Source of the DNA: an uncultured Coriobacteriaceae bacterium
GTDB lineage: Bacteria > Actinomycetota > Coriobacteriia > Coriobacteriales > UMGS124
Direction: 5' to 3'
Assembly (NCBI GenBank): GCA_900539345.1
Contig: UQBS01000062.1
Coordinates: 1-16,631, forward strand
DNA length: 16,631 nt
The notes under the pieces: generated by a model
What the model saw: only the letters and a program-made list of their open reading frames with translations
The model's database searches: none
What the model was told of the DNA's origin: nothing
Position numbers and translations under genes: made by a program
In this document: in pieces, positions 7,217-14,279 of the stretch
Numbering within the stretch: position 1 is the stretch's first letter
How the letters are laid out: each line of letters begins with the position of its first letter

Positions 7217-8887
7217 ATGGTTGACACCAAGCTGAGGACCCTGCTCGCAGTTCCCTTGGCGGGACTGATGCTGGCGGGAGGCATGTGCGCGTCCAACGCG
7301 TACGCCTATGACTATCAGGATCTGACCGACATGGCCCTCGGCGGCGAGTCGGTGCCGTTCCCCGGCGACGAGTATCTCGCCGAGCTCGGCAACTACTGGG
7401 ACCAGATCGAGTCCGACTACGCCCCCAAGGTGACCGAGCTCGCCGACGGCACCAAGATCCAGCGCACCCCCAGCGAGTATGAGGTTGGCGCCTGGCAGAA
7501 GTTCTCCGACACCATTTCGTACAACACCTATTACCTTGACGGCGACAACCGCGGCTGCAACGCCTGCCACGCCGACCTCAAGGACGTCGTCTCTGACATG
7601 GACTACCACCACCCCGTGGTGTGGAACTACGCCCTCGACAACAACCTCGGCGTCCAGCAGTGCCTGCTGTGCCACGGCGAGACCATGGGCTACGTCAAGG
7701 ACGACCACCAGTTCGGTACGCTCATCCACGCCCTGCACTACGGCTCCCGCTACGGCAACACCTTTAGCACCGCGGGTGGCAACTGCTACTCCTGCCACAA
7801 CGCCACCGATGACGGCGCCGGCATGACGCTGTGGGACCTGGTCAAGTATGACCTGTACTTCGGCATGAACAGCGTCGCCGCCGAGGACGTCCAGGGCGAG
7901 CTCGTCGTCGACCAGGACAACGTCCTTTCCGTCGATGAGATGTTCTCTCTCGACTGGATGCACACCTACTACGACAACCTCCGTGGTGCTGCAGGCAAGA
8001 ACGGCGCCGACCTGCCCCTCGACCAGGAGCTCTTTGACACCTGGGAGATCACCATCGACGGCACGGTCAACAACCCCTACACCGAGAAGCTCACCACCCT
8101 CATCGAAGAGGCCGAGGCTGCTGGTGTCGTTGTGACCAAGCCCAGCAAGATCCACTGCGACTGGGACCCCATCGGCGGCGCCATGATCTCCAACGTCGAG
8201 ATTACCGGTATCCCCGTGTCCTGGCTCATCGAGCGTGCCGGCGGCTATGTTGACGGCTCCACCGGCGTCCACGTTGTCCGCGCTGACGACAGCTCGCACC
8301 GCGCCTTCCCGCTCGATAAGCTCGGCGAGAGCTACCTGGTCTACAAGATCGGTGGCGAGGACCTCACCTGGTCCACTGGCTTCCCCTGCATGAACTGGAC
8401 CGAGGGCGTTGACGCCCAGATCTTCTCCAAGCAGATCAACGAGTACCAGGTCACCGACGCCGACCTCGACTACTCGGCCAACATCCCCTGCGGCTGGATT
8501 GTGGGCGGCACCAGCATGAGCAACGGTGGCGACGCCTCCTCCGCTTCTGAGGACGTCCAGTTCACCAACAAGCCCAACACGGCCATCCTGCACCTGCCCG
8601 ACGGCAAAATCATCAAGACCAACGAGGCCTACACGTTCGAGGGCGTCTGCGACGCTTACGACGAGGGCATCACCGCCATCGAGATCTCCCTCGACGGCGG
8701 CAAGACGTGGGTCAGCTACGACATCGAGGGCGGCTCCGACCCCAACAAGTGGACGTACTGGTACTTCACCTGGACGCCCGAGGTCGAGGGTGCTTACACG
8801 ATCTCCGCTCGCGCCGTCACCGAGACTGGCCGTACACAGTCCGAGTGGCAGACCATCATGTTCAACGCCAAAGACGTTGTCGACTAA
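7217..8887 (+). CDS. Exported three-haem cytochrome c fused to a sulfite-oxidase-like (molybdopterin fold) domain
   Basis: This 556-residue protein starts at ATG 7217 behind AGGAGAGGAG. Residues 1-30 are a Sec-type signal peptide with likely cleavage after NAYA; there is no twin-arginine motif. The haem part (about 100-200) carries three CxxCH motifs: CNACH 114-118, CLLCH 149-153 and CYSCH 190-194. H131, H132, H164, H171 and H174 are possible distal ligands. Residues about 275-415 resemble the molybdopterin-binding domain of the sulfite oxidase family. C314 stands where the Mo-ligating cysteine is expected, before GGAMISNVEITGIPVSWL. Residues about 450-552 match the Ig-like dimerisation domain, with IEISLDGGKTW at 488-498. 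A role in electron transfer outside the membrane, for example to flavin reductases, is likely. Whether any Mo cofactor is bound is doubtful because export looks Sec-dependent. It forms an operon with the next gene, 15 nt downstream. Confidence 0.85.
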   Translation: MVDTKLRTLLAVPLAGLMLAGGMCASNAYAYDYQDLTDMALGGESVPFPGDEYLAELGNYWDQIESDYAPKVTELADGTKIQRTPSEYEVGAWQKFSDTISYNTYYLDGDNRGCNACHADLKDVVSDMDYHHPVVWNYALDNNLGVQQCLLCHGETMGYVKDDHQFGTLIHALHYGSRYGNTFSTAGGNCYSCHNATDDGAGMTLWDLVKYDLYFGMNSVAAEDVQGELVVDQDNVLSVDEMFSLDWMHTYYDNLRGAAGKNGADLPLDQELFDTWEITIDGTVNNPYTEKLTTLIEEAEAAGVVVTKPSKIHCDWDPIGGAMISNVEITGIPVSWLIERAGGYVDGSTGVHVVRADDSSHRAFPLDKLGESYLVYKIGGEDLTWSTGFPCMNWTEGVDAQIFSKQINEYQVTDADLDYSANIPCGWIVGGTSMSNGGDASSASEDVQFTNKPNTAILHLPDGKIIKTNEAYTFEGVCDAYDEGITAIEISLDGGKTWVSYDIEGGSDPNKWTYWYFTWTPEVEGAYTISARAVTETGRTQSEWQTIMFNAKDVVD

Positions 8888-8902
8888 GGAGGCAACACAC
8901 AC

Positions 8903-9940
8903 ATGAAGACTTCGACCAAGACCGTTCTTACGGGCATCACCGGCGCCTCCATGGCTGCCTGCATCCCGCTGTCGGCCGCCATGGCCGCTCCTGTGAGCTC
9001 CAACGCCGGTGCTCCCGTTCAGGACGCCAACCATGAGGCCACTGTTGAGGTTCCCGGCCAGGGCTTCCAAGCTGTGCACAACGTCCAGGGCACCTTCGCC
9101 TTCAACCAGGACGAGATCACGCCCAGCGACGACCTGTTCAACATCTTCGGCGCCACGGTTGAGAGCATGTGCGCCAAGCCGACCATCAACAGCACCATCA
9201 ACAACGGTGTTGCCAACTACTACGTCAACGTCGGCGGCGACATCAAGAAGGCCTTCACGGTGAACATCACCGACATGGAGGAAGACTCCGTGCGCGACGT
9301 TCTCGTCTGCTCCTGCGCCACGGGCGGCACCCTCGCCCAGGCCGAGGTTGTCGGCGTGCCCGTCGAGAAGCTCCTCAACCTCGCCGAACTCGAGGATGGC
9401 GTCAACACCTTCACCGCTTACGGCGCTGACGGCTACGGCGTTCCCATGCCCCTCGACTATGTCCTCGAGAACAAGGCCATGCTCGTGTACCAGATGAACG
9501 GCGACAAGATCGCCGAGGGCACGACGCAGCTTTGGATGCCCAAGACGGTTGCCGCCTACTTCACCCGCGACGTCGTCAGCCTGCAGGTCACCCGCGAGGA
9601 GAACGTCCCCACCGTCAACAAGACCGGTCAGGACTACCGCGGCAAGGTCAACATCGTGAACACGAGCGACTCTGCCCTCTTCCACGTCGGCGACGACATC
9701 ACCTTCAGGGGCCACGCCGACGACCTGGGCTCCCCCATCGCTGCTCTCGAGGTCTCCCTCGACGGTGGCGAGACCTGGACGGTCTGCTCCACCGAGGGCG
9801 CCACGGCCGACCGTTGGGTCTCCTGGGAGTTCACGACTCAGATCGCCGATCCCGGCGAGTACGAGTTCACCGTCCGCGCCATCACGGCCGACGGCACCAT
9901 CTCGCCCATCGCTGCCACCACGCAGTTCACGGTCGAGTAA
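8903..9940 (+). CDS. Exported sulfite-oxidase-like (molybdopterin fold) protein without haem
   Basis: This 345-residue protein starts at ATG 8903. AAGGAGG (8886-8892) overlaps the stop region of the cytochrome gene, so the two are co-translated. A Sec-type signal peptide ends after AMA at 26-28 and has no twin arginine. Residues about 95-230 resemble the oxidoreductase molybdopterin-binding domain: AEVVGVPVEKLLNL at 147-160, then DGYGVPMPLDYVLENKAML and YQMNGDKI. Residues about 245-345 match the Ig-like dimerisation domain, with LEVSLDGGETW at 282-292. C136 or C138 could correspond to the Mo-ligating cysteine, but spacing to the following motif differs from the 7217 protein. It is clearly a paralogue of that protein's C-terminal half. 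It may be a partner subunit or a substrate-binding or assembly protein; the reaction is unknown. Confidence 0.8.
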   Translation: MKTSTKTVLTGITGASMAACIPLSAAMAAPVSSNAGAPVQDANHEATVEVPGQGFQAVHNVQGTFAFNQDEITPSDDLFNIFGATVESMCAKPTINSTINNGVANYYVNVGGDIKKAFTVNITDMEEDSVRDVLVCSCATGGTLAQAEVVGVPVEKLLNLAELEDGVNTFTAYGADGYGVPMPLDYVLENKAMLVYQMNGDKIAEGTTQLWMPKTVAAYFTRDVVSLQVTREENVPTVNKTGQDYRGKVNIVNTSDSALFHVGDDITFRGHADDLGSPIAALEVSLDGGETWTVCSTEGATADRWVSWEFTTQIADPGEYEFTVRAITADGTISPIAATTQFTVE

Positions 9941-9967
9941 GCACGTAGCACCGCATAGGCACTGACG

Positions 9968-10006
9968 GCCGCCGGGCTCCTCAATACAGGAGTCCGGCGG
10001 CTTTTT
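9968..10006 (+). terminator. Rho-independent terminator of the cytochrome operon
   Basis: GCCGCCGGGCTCCT (9968-9981) pairs with AGGAGTCCGGCGGC (9988-10001) over 14 bp with one G-U pair and a 6-nt loop, followed by five T. It lies 27 nt after the stop codon and separates the operon from the LuxR-type gene. Confidence 0.9.
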
Positions 10007-10052
10007 GGCCCTTCCCGGGGGATAGCCCATAGGGTCTCAAATGTGACACTTG

Positions 10053-10061
10053 TGGTATCAT
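10053..10061 (+). promoter_or_regulatory. Extended -10 promoter of the LuxR-type regulator gene
   Basis: TGGTATCAT fits the extended -10 pattern TGnTATAAT with one mismatch. No good -35 is present, as is usual for extended -10 promoters. The start of transcription would be near 10068, which supports translation from ATG 10094 rather than the upstream in-frame GTG at 10043. Confidence 0.45.
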
Positions 10062-10093
10062 CATCTGCAAAAAGGGGAGAACGCGGGAGCGCC

Positions 10094-11704
10094 ATGGAGA
10101 CACAGCAGCCCGGCCAAGGGGTCAAGGATACTGGCTGCACAATCAAAGAGAAGCAGGGCACCGATGCGCACACGGCCAGCAGTCAGACTGCCGTGCGCGC
10201 TGCTCTGAATGCTGCGCGCCTGACGCCGTTCGAGCTTATCTGCGGCCTGGGTTTGGCATGCAACTTTGTCTGGTGCACGCTCGAAGGCCACGCAGTGGGC
10301 TTTTTGACCTCGGCACACAGCTTCTATGCCACGGTCAACTGCCGCATATTCTTCCAAATTGGCCTTTTTATCACGGCACTCGTCATGTTTTTTGCCCCGC
10401 GCATGCTCAAGCGCCATGACCGCGTGCTTGTCTGGGTCATTCCCCTTTTGTCCGCCGTGGCAACAGTCGCATACGCGCGTCCCGGAACCGAGGGGCCACT
10501 GACGCCCGACCTGCCCTCGGTCATTGGCCTTACCGTCTCAGGCATAGGGTATTGCTGGCTGGTCGCGCGGTTCTACCTCATGATTTCGCAGCGGCGCGGC
10601 TTTGCATCATGCGTGATGGCCACCATTTTGTGCCTGATATTCAAAGAACTCGCCCTGTCGTTCCTGTTCACCATTCCAAGCGCCGCGCAGATCGTCATTG
10701 CTTCCGTCATGCCTATTTGCATGTGCGCGCTATGCGCCCTGGCAGCACGCATGCCCGTTGCGGAGAAGCCCGCAGGCCCCAAGCATCTCCCTCAAGGCAA
10801 GGCCACCAAGCAAGACACGCTGCTCTATGCCTGCGTTCTCGCCCTCATTCTGTCCACACTGCGCGGTTTCTCGAACCTGGGCATGTGGGGATCGGAATTC
10901 CCCGGCGTGGTCGGCCCCGGCACATCGCTTCTTGCGGCGGTGCTCTATGCGGTCGCCCTTGTGGTATTTGGCCTGTTCGCGGTCCTTGTTCCCTCCACCT
11001 GGCCCACGCCTGCTCGTTTCAGGCCCGCCACACTCGTGCTGCTTGCCGGTCTCTTTCTCATCACGCTGCGCTCCTATCTGGGCGACGAGGCCGTCCCTTA
11101 TGAGCTGCTGCAGGTCGAGGAGCTCCTGTCACACCTGGCCTTCTGGTCTGCCGTTGCGGCGCTTCTCCAGGGCGAGGCCGAGCCCACGCTGCGCACAACG
11201 GCGTTGCCGATTGCCGTCTACTCGGGAGCCAGCGCCCTGCTTGTCATGCTCATGAGCCGCACGGCCGCCCTCAGCTTTGTCTTCGTGATCATTGTGGCCT
11301 ACATGGTTTTTGCGGCCGTCACGAGCCGTGGGCTGAGAGGCCCCGGCACGACATGGGGAGCCGAGACGGTGTCTGCCACAGAAACGAGTGCCAGCGCGGA
11401 CGCCGGAGTCAACGGCCAACAGCCTGCGATAACCGTGACCGATGAGGCGGCACCTGAAGACGCCCTCAACACGGCAGTCAGCCTTACCTGCGACAGACTT
11501 ATCGAGGAGTATCGCCTCTCCCCTCGCGAGGCCCAGATTCTTCCCATGGTCATCGAGGGACGTTCGCGTGCCTACATCAGCGAGCAGCTCAACCTGTCGG
11601 ACAGCACGGTGAAAACGCACATCTCCCATATCTACGGCAAGTGCTCCGTCACCGGCCGCCAAGGCCTCGTCGAGCTGGTGTTCCAGGCCCCTGAAGAGGC
11701 CTAA
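10094..11704 (+). CDS. Membrane-bound LuxR-type transcriptional regulator (about 12 TM segments plus HTH)
   Basis: The 536-residue protein has about 12 hydrophobic segments between residues 43 and 415, resembling a transporter-like membrane domain. A roughly 50-residue linker rich in Ala, Thr and Glu follows, then a C-terminal GerE/LuxR helix-turn-helix at 466-536 (LSPREAQILPMVIEGRSRA, then ISEQLNLSDSTVKTHISHIY). There is no receiver or autoinducer domain, so the membrane part probably senses the signal and the tethered HTH binds DNA. This architecture is abundant in Eggerthellaceae, often beside reductase genes. ATG 10094 has GGGAG 4 nt upstream; GTG 10043 would add 17 residues but lies upstream of the predicted transcription start. 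It is the only regulator in the window, so targets may include the cytochrome operon and the reductase genes; this is inferred from position. Confidence 0.92.
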   Translation: METQQPGQGVKDTGCTIKEKQGTDAHTASSQTAVRAALNAARLTPFELICGLGLACNFVWCTLEGHAVGFLTSAHSFYATVNCRIFFQIGLFITALVMFFAPRMLKRHDRVLVWVIPLLSAVATVAYARPGTEGPLTPDLPSVIGLTVSGIGYCWLVARFYLMISQRRGFASCVMATILCLIFKELALSFLFTIPSAAQIVIASVMPICMCALCALAARMPVAEKPAGPKHLPQGKATKQDTLLYACVLALILSTLRGFSNLGMWGSEFPGVVGPGTSLLAAVLYAVALVVFGLFAVLVPSTWPTPARFRPATLVLLAGLFLITLRSYLGDEAVPYELLQVEELLSHLAFWSAVAALLQGEAEPTLRTTALPIAVYSGASALLVMLMSRTAALSFVFVIIVAYMVFAAVTSRGLRGPGTTWGAETVSATETSASADAGVNGQQPAITVTDEAAPEDALNTAVSLTCDRLIEEYRLSPREAQILPMVIEGRSRAYISEQLNLSDSTVKTHISHIYGKCSVTGRQGLVELVFQAPEEA

Positions 11705-11720
11705 GACCAACTTGCCAGCC

Positions 11721-11751
11721 GGCGCGCATGCCACATTGCGCCTGTTTCTTT
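11721..11751 (+). terminator. Weak terminator-like hairpin after the LuxR-type gene
   Basis: GGCGC (11721-11725) pairs with GCGCC (11738-11742) across a 12-nt loop, followed by the T-rich TGTTTCTTT. The stem is short and the call is weak, but position 17 nt after the stop codon is right. Confidence 0.35.
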
Positions 11752-11782
11752 GTATTAGGAGCCCGCCCACACGGAGAGTCGG

Positions 11783-11853
11783 AAACTATTCCTTCTAGCG
11801 AATAGTTTTATAGCATATTGCCTCAAAAAACTATTCGCTCAATGGAACAGTTT
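11783..11853. repeat. Two equally built dyads (AAACTATTC-N8-GAATAGTTT), 45 bp apart
   Basis: Dyad 1 has arms AAACTATTC (11783-11791) and GAATAGTTT (11800-11808), a perfect match. Dyad 2 has AAACTATTC (11828-11836) and GAACAGTTT (11845-11853), one mismatch. Both have 9-nt arms and an 8-nt spacer, and they start exactly 45 bp apart. Dyad 2 extends by two more A-T pairs. The block is very AT-rich beside GC-rich genes. Regular geometry suggests binding of a dimeric protein at two sites, though AT-rich two-way terminators between convergent genes are an alternative. Confidence 0.7.
11807..11815 (-). promoter_or_regulatory. Possible extended -10 promoter between the twin dyads, pointing left
   Basis: On the minus strand the bases read TGCTATAAA, matching TGnTATAAT at all but the last position. 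It overlaps one arm of dyad 1 and has dyad 2 just upstream, the arrangement of a repressible promoter. Transcription would run leftward, antisense to the end of the LuxR-type gene. No good gene follows in that direction, only an 11-codon frame without a clear ribosome-binding site. Confidence 0.3.
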
Positions 11854-11917
11854 TTAATGTCGTCGACCTCAAACTCCCAACGAGCCATGCCGAAAATCGG
11901 TGGGCGCCGCCGGCCCT

Positions 11918-12745
11918 TTAGAACAGATCCGGGATGGGTGGCAGAGTTCCGCCGGCCGAGGCAATGAGCGTGCGCAGCTCAGACTGCACGGCATGCTCGG
12001 CGTTCGTGCCCACTGTGCGCTCGGAAATCTGCTTGACAGCATAGCGGCCGTTGCCCATGGCGACAGGATGGCCCACCGAGGTCAAAAGCTCGTAGTCGTT
12101 CATCGAGTCGCCGAAGGCCATGACCTGGTCGGCGCGGATGCCGCGACGCTCAAGCACCTGATGCAGGCCCGTGGCCTTGGAGACGCCTTTCTGCATCACG
12201 TCGATCCAGCTGCGCCCCGAAGGCGCAAACACAAAGACGTCGCCCAGCTCGCGCTCAAGCACATACGCCATGTCCATGACATTGCCCGGCGTGTCGCAAT
12301 ACACCGACGCCTTGATTATGGCGGTCTCAGGGTCGGGAACGTCACGCACCACAACGGCCTGGCGCAGGTCCTTGTCGGCCTCGAGCTCAAAGCGCTCGGG
12401 CTCATCGAGCAAATAGCTGCTCTTCTCGTCAAACACTGCCATATGCAGGCAGTCGAACATGTCGACGACCTTCTTGAGGCGCTTGAGTGCCATATGCGAG
12501 AACACCTCGCGGTCGACAAGCTCGCCGGCGACCATGACCTGCGCACCATTGGAGGCTACGAAGTCGATGCGGTCTGCCACGGGCGCGAGGAACTCCCGCA
12601 GCGTGTCGAGCCTGCGACCCGAAGAGACCGCAAAGCGGATGCCCGCCTCATCGAGCTGCCTGATGAGGTCGAACGTCTCAGGCGGCACCTGCGAGTTCTC
12701 GTCGAGCAGCGTGCCGTCCATGTCAGATGCTACCAGCTTGATCAT
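11918..12745 (-). CDS. Cof-type HAD-superfamily phosphatase
   Basis: This 275-residue cytoplasmic enzyme belongs to the Cof/YbiV-like HAD group, which removes phosphate from sugar phosphates, nucleotides, flavin nucleotides or cofactors with a Mg-dependent aspartyl-phosphate intermediate. Motif I is DMDGT at 8-12, with D8 as nucleophile and D10 as acid/base. Motif II is SSGR at 41-44, motif III is K186, and motif IV is GDSMND at 212-217. The C2-type cap lies between motifs II and III, and length is normal. ATG 12745 is chosen because motif I follows immediately, as in the family, and GGAAGGGAAGG lies just upstream. The longer open frame upstream has no family similarity. The gene is convergent with the LuxR-type gene and follows the SDR gene after a terminator, so it is probably transcribed on its own. 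Substrate is unknown. Confidence 0.9.
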   Translation of the reverse strand: MIKLVASDMDGTLLDENSQVPPETFDLIRQLDEAGIRFAVSSGRRLDTLREFLAPVADRIDFVASNGAQVMVAGELVDREVFSHMALKRLKKVVDMFDCLHMAVFDEKSSYLLDEPERFELEADKDLRQAVVVRDVPDPETAIIKASVYCDTPGNVMDMAYVLERELGDVFVFAPSGRSWIDVMQKGVSKATGLHQVLERRGIRADQVMAFGDSMNDYELLTSVGHPVAMGNGRYAVKQISERTVGTNAEHAVQSELRTLIASAGGTLPPIPDLF

Positions 12746-12765
12746 ATAATCGGCCTTCCCTTCCA

Positions 12766-12810
12766 GGCGGACCCCTTGTCCGCCCCCGCCTGCGCCCCCT
12801 CGCGCAGGCG
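12766..12810 (-). promoter_or_regulatory. Structured leader (two adjacent hairpins) of the HAD phosphatase gene
   Basis: CGCCTGCG (12787-12794) pairs with CGCAGGCG (12803-12810), and GGCGGAC (12766-12772) pairs with GTCCGCC (12778-12784) around a 5-nt loop. On the minus strand both lie directly before the Shine-Dalgarno sequence, the nearer about 20 nt from the start codon. They could affect translation or message stability. No known riboswitch class was recognised. A further 8-bp hairpin (12898-12905 with 12916-12923) lies upstream without a T-run. Confidence 0.35.
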
Positions 12811-12943
12811 ATTCTTCAAATGAATACGTCAGGGGAAGGATACCCGCCGCGCGGCAGGCCCAAGGACCGCACACAGAAGCTGTACGCAAGCTTGACCGGG
12901 CCTTTACACGCACGAAAAGGCCCGCCCTCCAGAACAACGCGCA

Positions 12944-12983
12944 CAAAAATGGGGGCCTTCGGCTTGTCGCCGGAGGCCCCCAT
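12944..12983 (-). terminator. Rho-independent terminator of the SDR gene
   Basis: On the minus strand ATGGGGGCCT (12983-12974) pairs with AGGCCCCCAT (12958-12949). The stem extends by five more pairs including one wobble, to about 15 bp with a 5-nt loop, and is followed by a run of five T (12949-12945). It lies 25 nt after the SDR stop codon. Confidence 0.88.
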
Positions 12984-13007
12984 CGTCTAGCTGGTTGGTT
13001 CGCGTCC

Positions 13008-13811
13008 TTACGGCCTCAGGCCCATGCCGCCCTCAAGCGTGATGGTCTCGCCGCTCATGAACTTGAAGTCGGGGCTCGCCAGCTGCACGCAGGCGCGACC
13101 GATCTCGAGCTCGGGATCGGCATAGTGGCCCATGGGAGGCATGTGGACGTTCTTCTCATAGGCCTCGGGGTAGGCCTCCTTGAACTTCTCAAGCTGAGCC
13201 GTCCAGGCCAAGGGGCACACGACGTTGACGTTGATGCCGTCTTTGCCCCACTCGTTGGCAGCCACACGCGAAAGACCGCGGATGCCCTCCTTGGCAGCCG
13301 CGTAAGAGCACTGGCCCACATTGCCGAAGAGGCCGGCGCCGCTTGCGAAGTTGATGACCGTACCCTTGGTCTCCTTGAGGTAGGGATAGCAGGCCTTCAT
13401 GTAGTAGAAGGCAGCGTAGAGCCCCGAGAACATGGCCAGGTTGAACTGGTCGGTCGTATGCTCGGCCAGCGGCACGCCCGAAGCGGAGGCCTGGGCGTTG
13501 TTGATGAGGACGTCGATGCGACCGAACTCGGCAACGGCCTTGTCAATAACGCCCTGCACCACAGCCTCGTTGTCGGCCCCGGCGTTGACATCGGCAGCCA
13601 CGACGAGCACGCGAATGCCGTACTTCTCCTCGAGCTCGGCCTTGGCAGCATCGAGCTTGGCCTGGTTGCGGCCAGTGATGACGAGGTTCGCGCCCTCCTT
13701 GGCGTAGGCAGTGGCGATGCCGTAACCGATGGAGCCGCAGCTTACGCCGTCAGCGAGAACAGCGCGTCCCGCACCGGTGATAATGGCGGTCTTACCAGAG
13801 AGAAAACCCAT
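13008..13811 (-). CDS. Short-chain dehydrogenase/reductase with enlarged nucleotide-binding loop
   Basis: This 267-residue cytoplasmic protein should be an NAD(P)-dependent oxidoreductase of the SDR superfamily. ATG 13811 has TAAGGAG 7 nt upstream. The catalytic triad is visible as S157 (NFASGAG), Y170 and K174 (YAAAK), and the NNAG motif is NNAQ at 104-107. ADV at 73-75 and PLAWTAQ at 200-206 fit the fold. Two features are odd. The glycine motif is split: TGAGRA (12-17) is followed by about ten extra residues before GSIGYGIA (26-33), somewhat like the FabI subgroup. Also, the helix that normally provides the fourth catalytic residue, Asn, reads MFSGLYAAFYYMKA with no Asn at the expected place. 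Known SDRs in this bacterial family include bile-acid hydroxysteroid dehydrogenases, but nothing here proves that substrate. It is a single-gene unit ending at its own terminator. Confidence 0.88.
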   Translation of the reverse strand: MGFLSGKTAIITGAGRAVLADGVSCGSIGYGIATAYAKEGANLVITGRNQAKLDAAKAELEEKYGIRVLVVAADVNAGADNEAVVQGVIDKAVAEFGRIDVLINNAQASASGVPLAEHTTDQFNLAMFSGLYAAFYYMKACYPYLKETKGTVINFASGAGLFGNVGQCSYAAAKEGIRGLSRVAANEWGKDGINVNVVCPLAWTAQLEKFKEAYPEAYEKNVHMPPMGHYADPELEIGRACVQLASPDFKFMSGETITLEGGMGLRP

Positions 13812-14279
13812 GTGTGCGCTCCTTACCGCGTGACCTGCACGCCGTATTAGGGGGATAAAGGCTAACTCATACGCTGGCATCGACTCGTCGGGCGGCTTTG
13901 CCCGCCCTATCGAATGCCTGCGCACATTGTGCAGCGCGCCCAGTCCGCACTTGCCCAAACGTCGGCCAGCGCACCTCTGGGCGCGGCAGGGACGTCCGTT
14001 GCACAAAACCAGCAAACATGATATCGCATGCCTGCCGGTAAGCGGCATGTCACGACTTTGCCTTGCGCCCAATCCCGACAACCATGGTCCTCGAATGCGA
14101 GCGCCGCAAAACCCAGAATCGCCCTCCAACGGCGTCAGGCCCGCGGGCGTCCTCCCTTTGCGGCCCCGCTTACGCAAAAAGCCCGCCCCCCAATAATCGG
14201 AGGGCGGGCCAGGGGATCATCGCGCTACGGGATTCCTACCTTCGGTGTTCCTCCCGCGCGCTGTACAAAACCTTTGGTA
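13812..14279. other. Intergenic region upstream of the SDR gene
   Basis: This 468-bp region holds the terminator of the flavin reductase gene (14176-14209) and should contain the SDR promoter. A 6-bp hairpin GGGCGG (13890-13895) with CCGCCC (13902-13907) lies about 80 bp upstream of the SDR start. A weak -10-like TAATAC (minus strand, about 13846-13851) has no good -35. No supported gene was found. Confidence 0.5.
14176..14209 (-). terminator. Rho-independent terminator of the FMN/FAD reductase gene
   Basis: On the minus strand GCCCGCCCTCC (14209-14199) pairs with GGGGGGCGGGC (14191-14181) over 11 bp with one wobble and a 7-nt loop, followed by five T (14180-14176). It lies 71 nt after the reductase stop codon. 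Confidence 0.88.

Noticed and set aside
7217..7310. Lipoprotein signal on the cytochrome (Cys at residue 24)
   Set aside because: The residues before the Cys (GGM) do not fit a lipobox, and a normal signal peptidase I site follows at NAYA.
7112..10030. Very long minus-strand open frame (972 codons) opposite the cytochrome operon
   Set aside because: It runs antisense to two well-supported genes, has a low-complexity Gly/Val/Asp composition and no recognisable domain. It results from GC-biased codon use.
10043..10093. GTG start extending the LuxR-type protein by 17 residues
   Set aside because: It lies upstream of the predicted extended -10 element, and ATG 10094 has its own Shine-Dalgarno.
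11842..11967. Possible 41-codon gene beginning within the dyad region
   Set aside because: No ribosome-binding site, no recognisable domain, and it overlaps the 3-prime end of the HAD gene in antisense.
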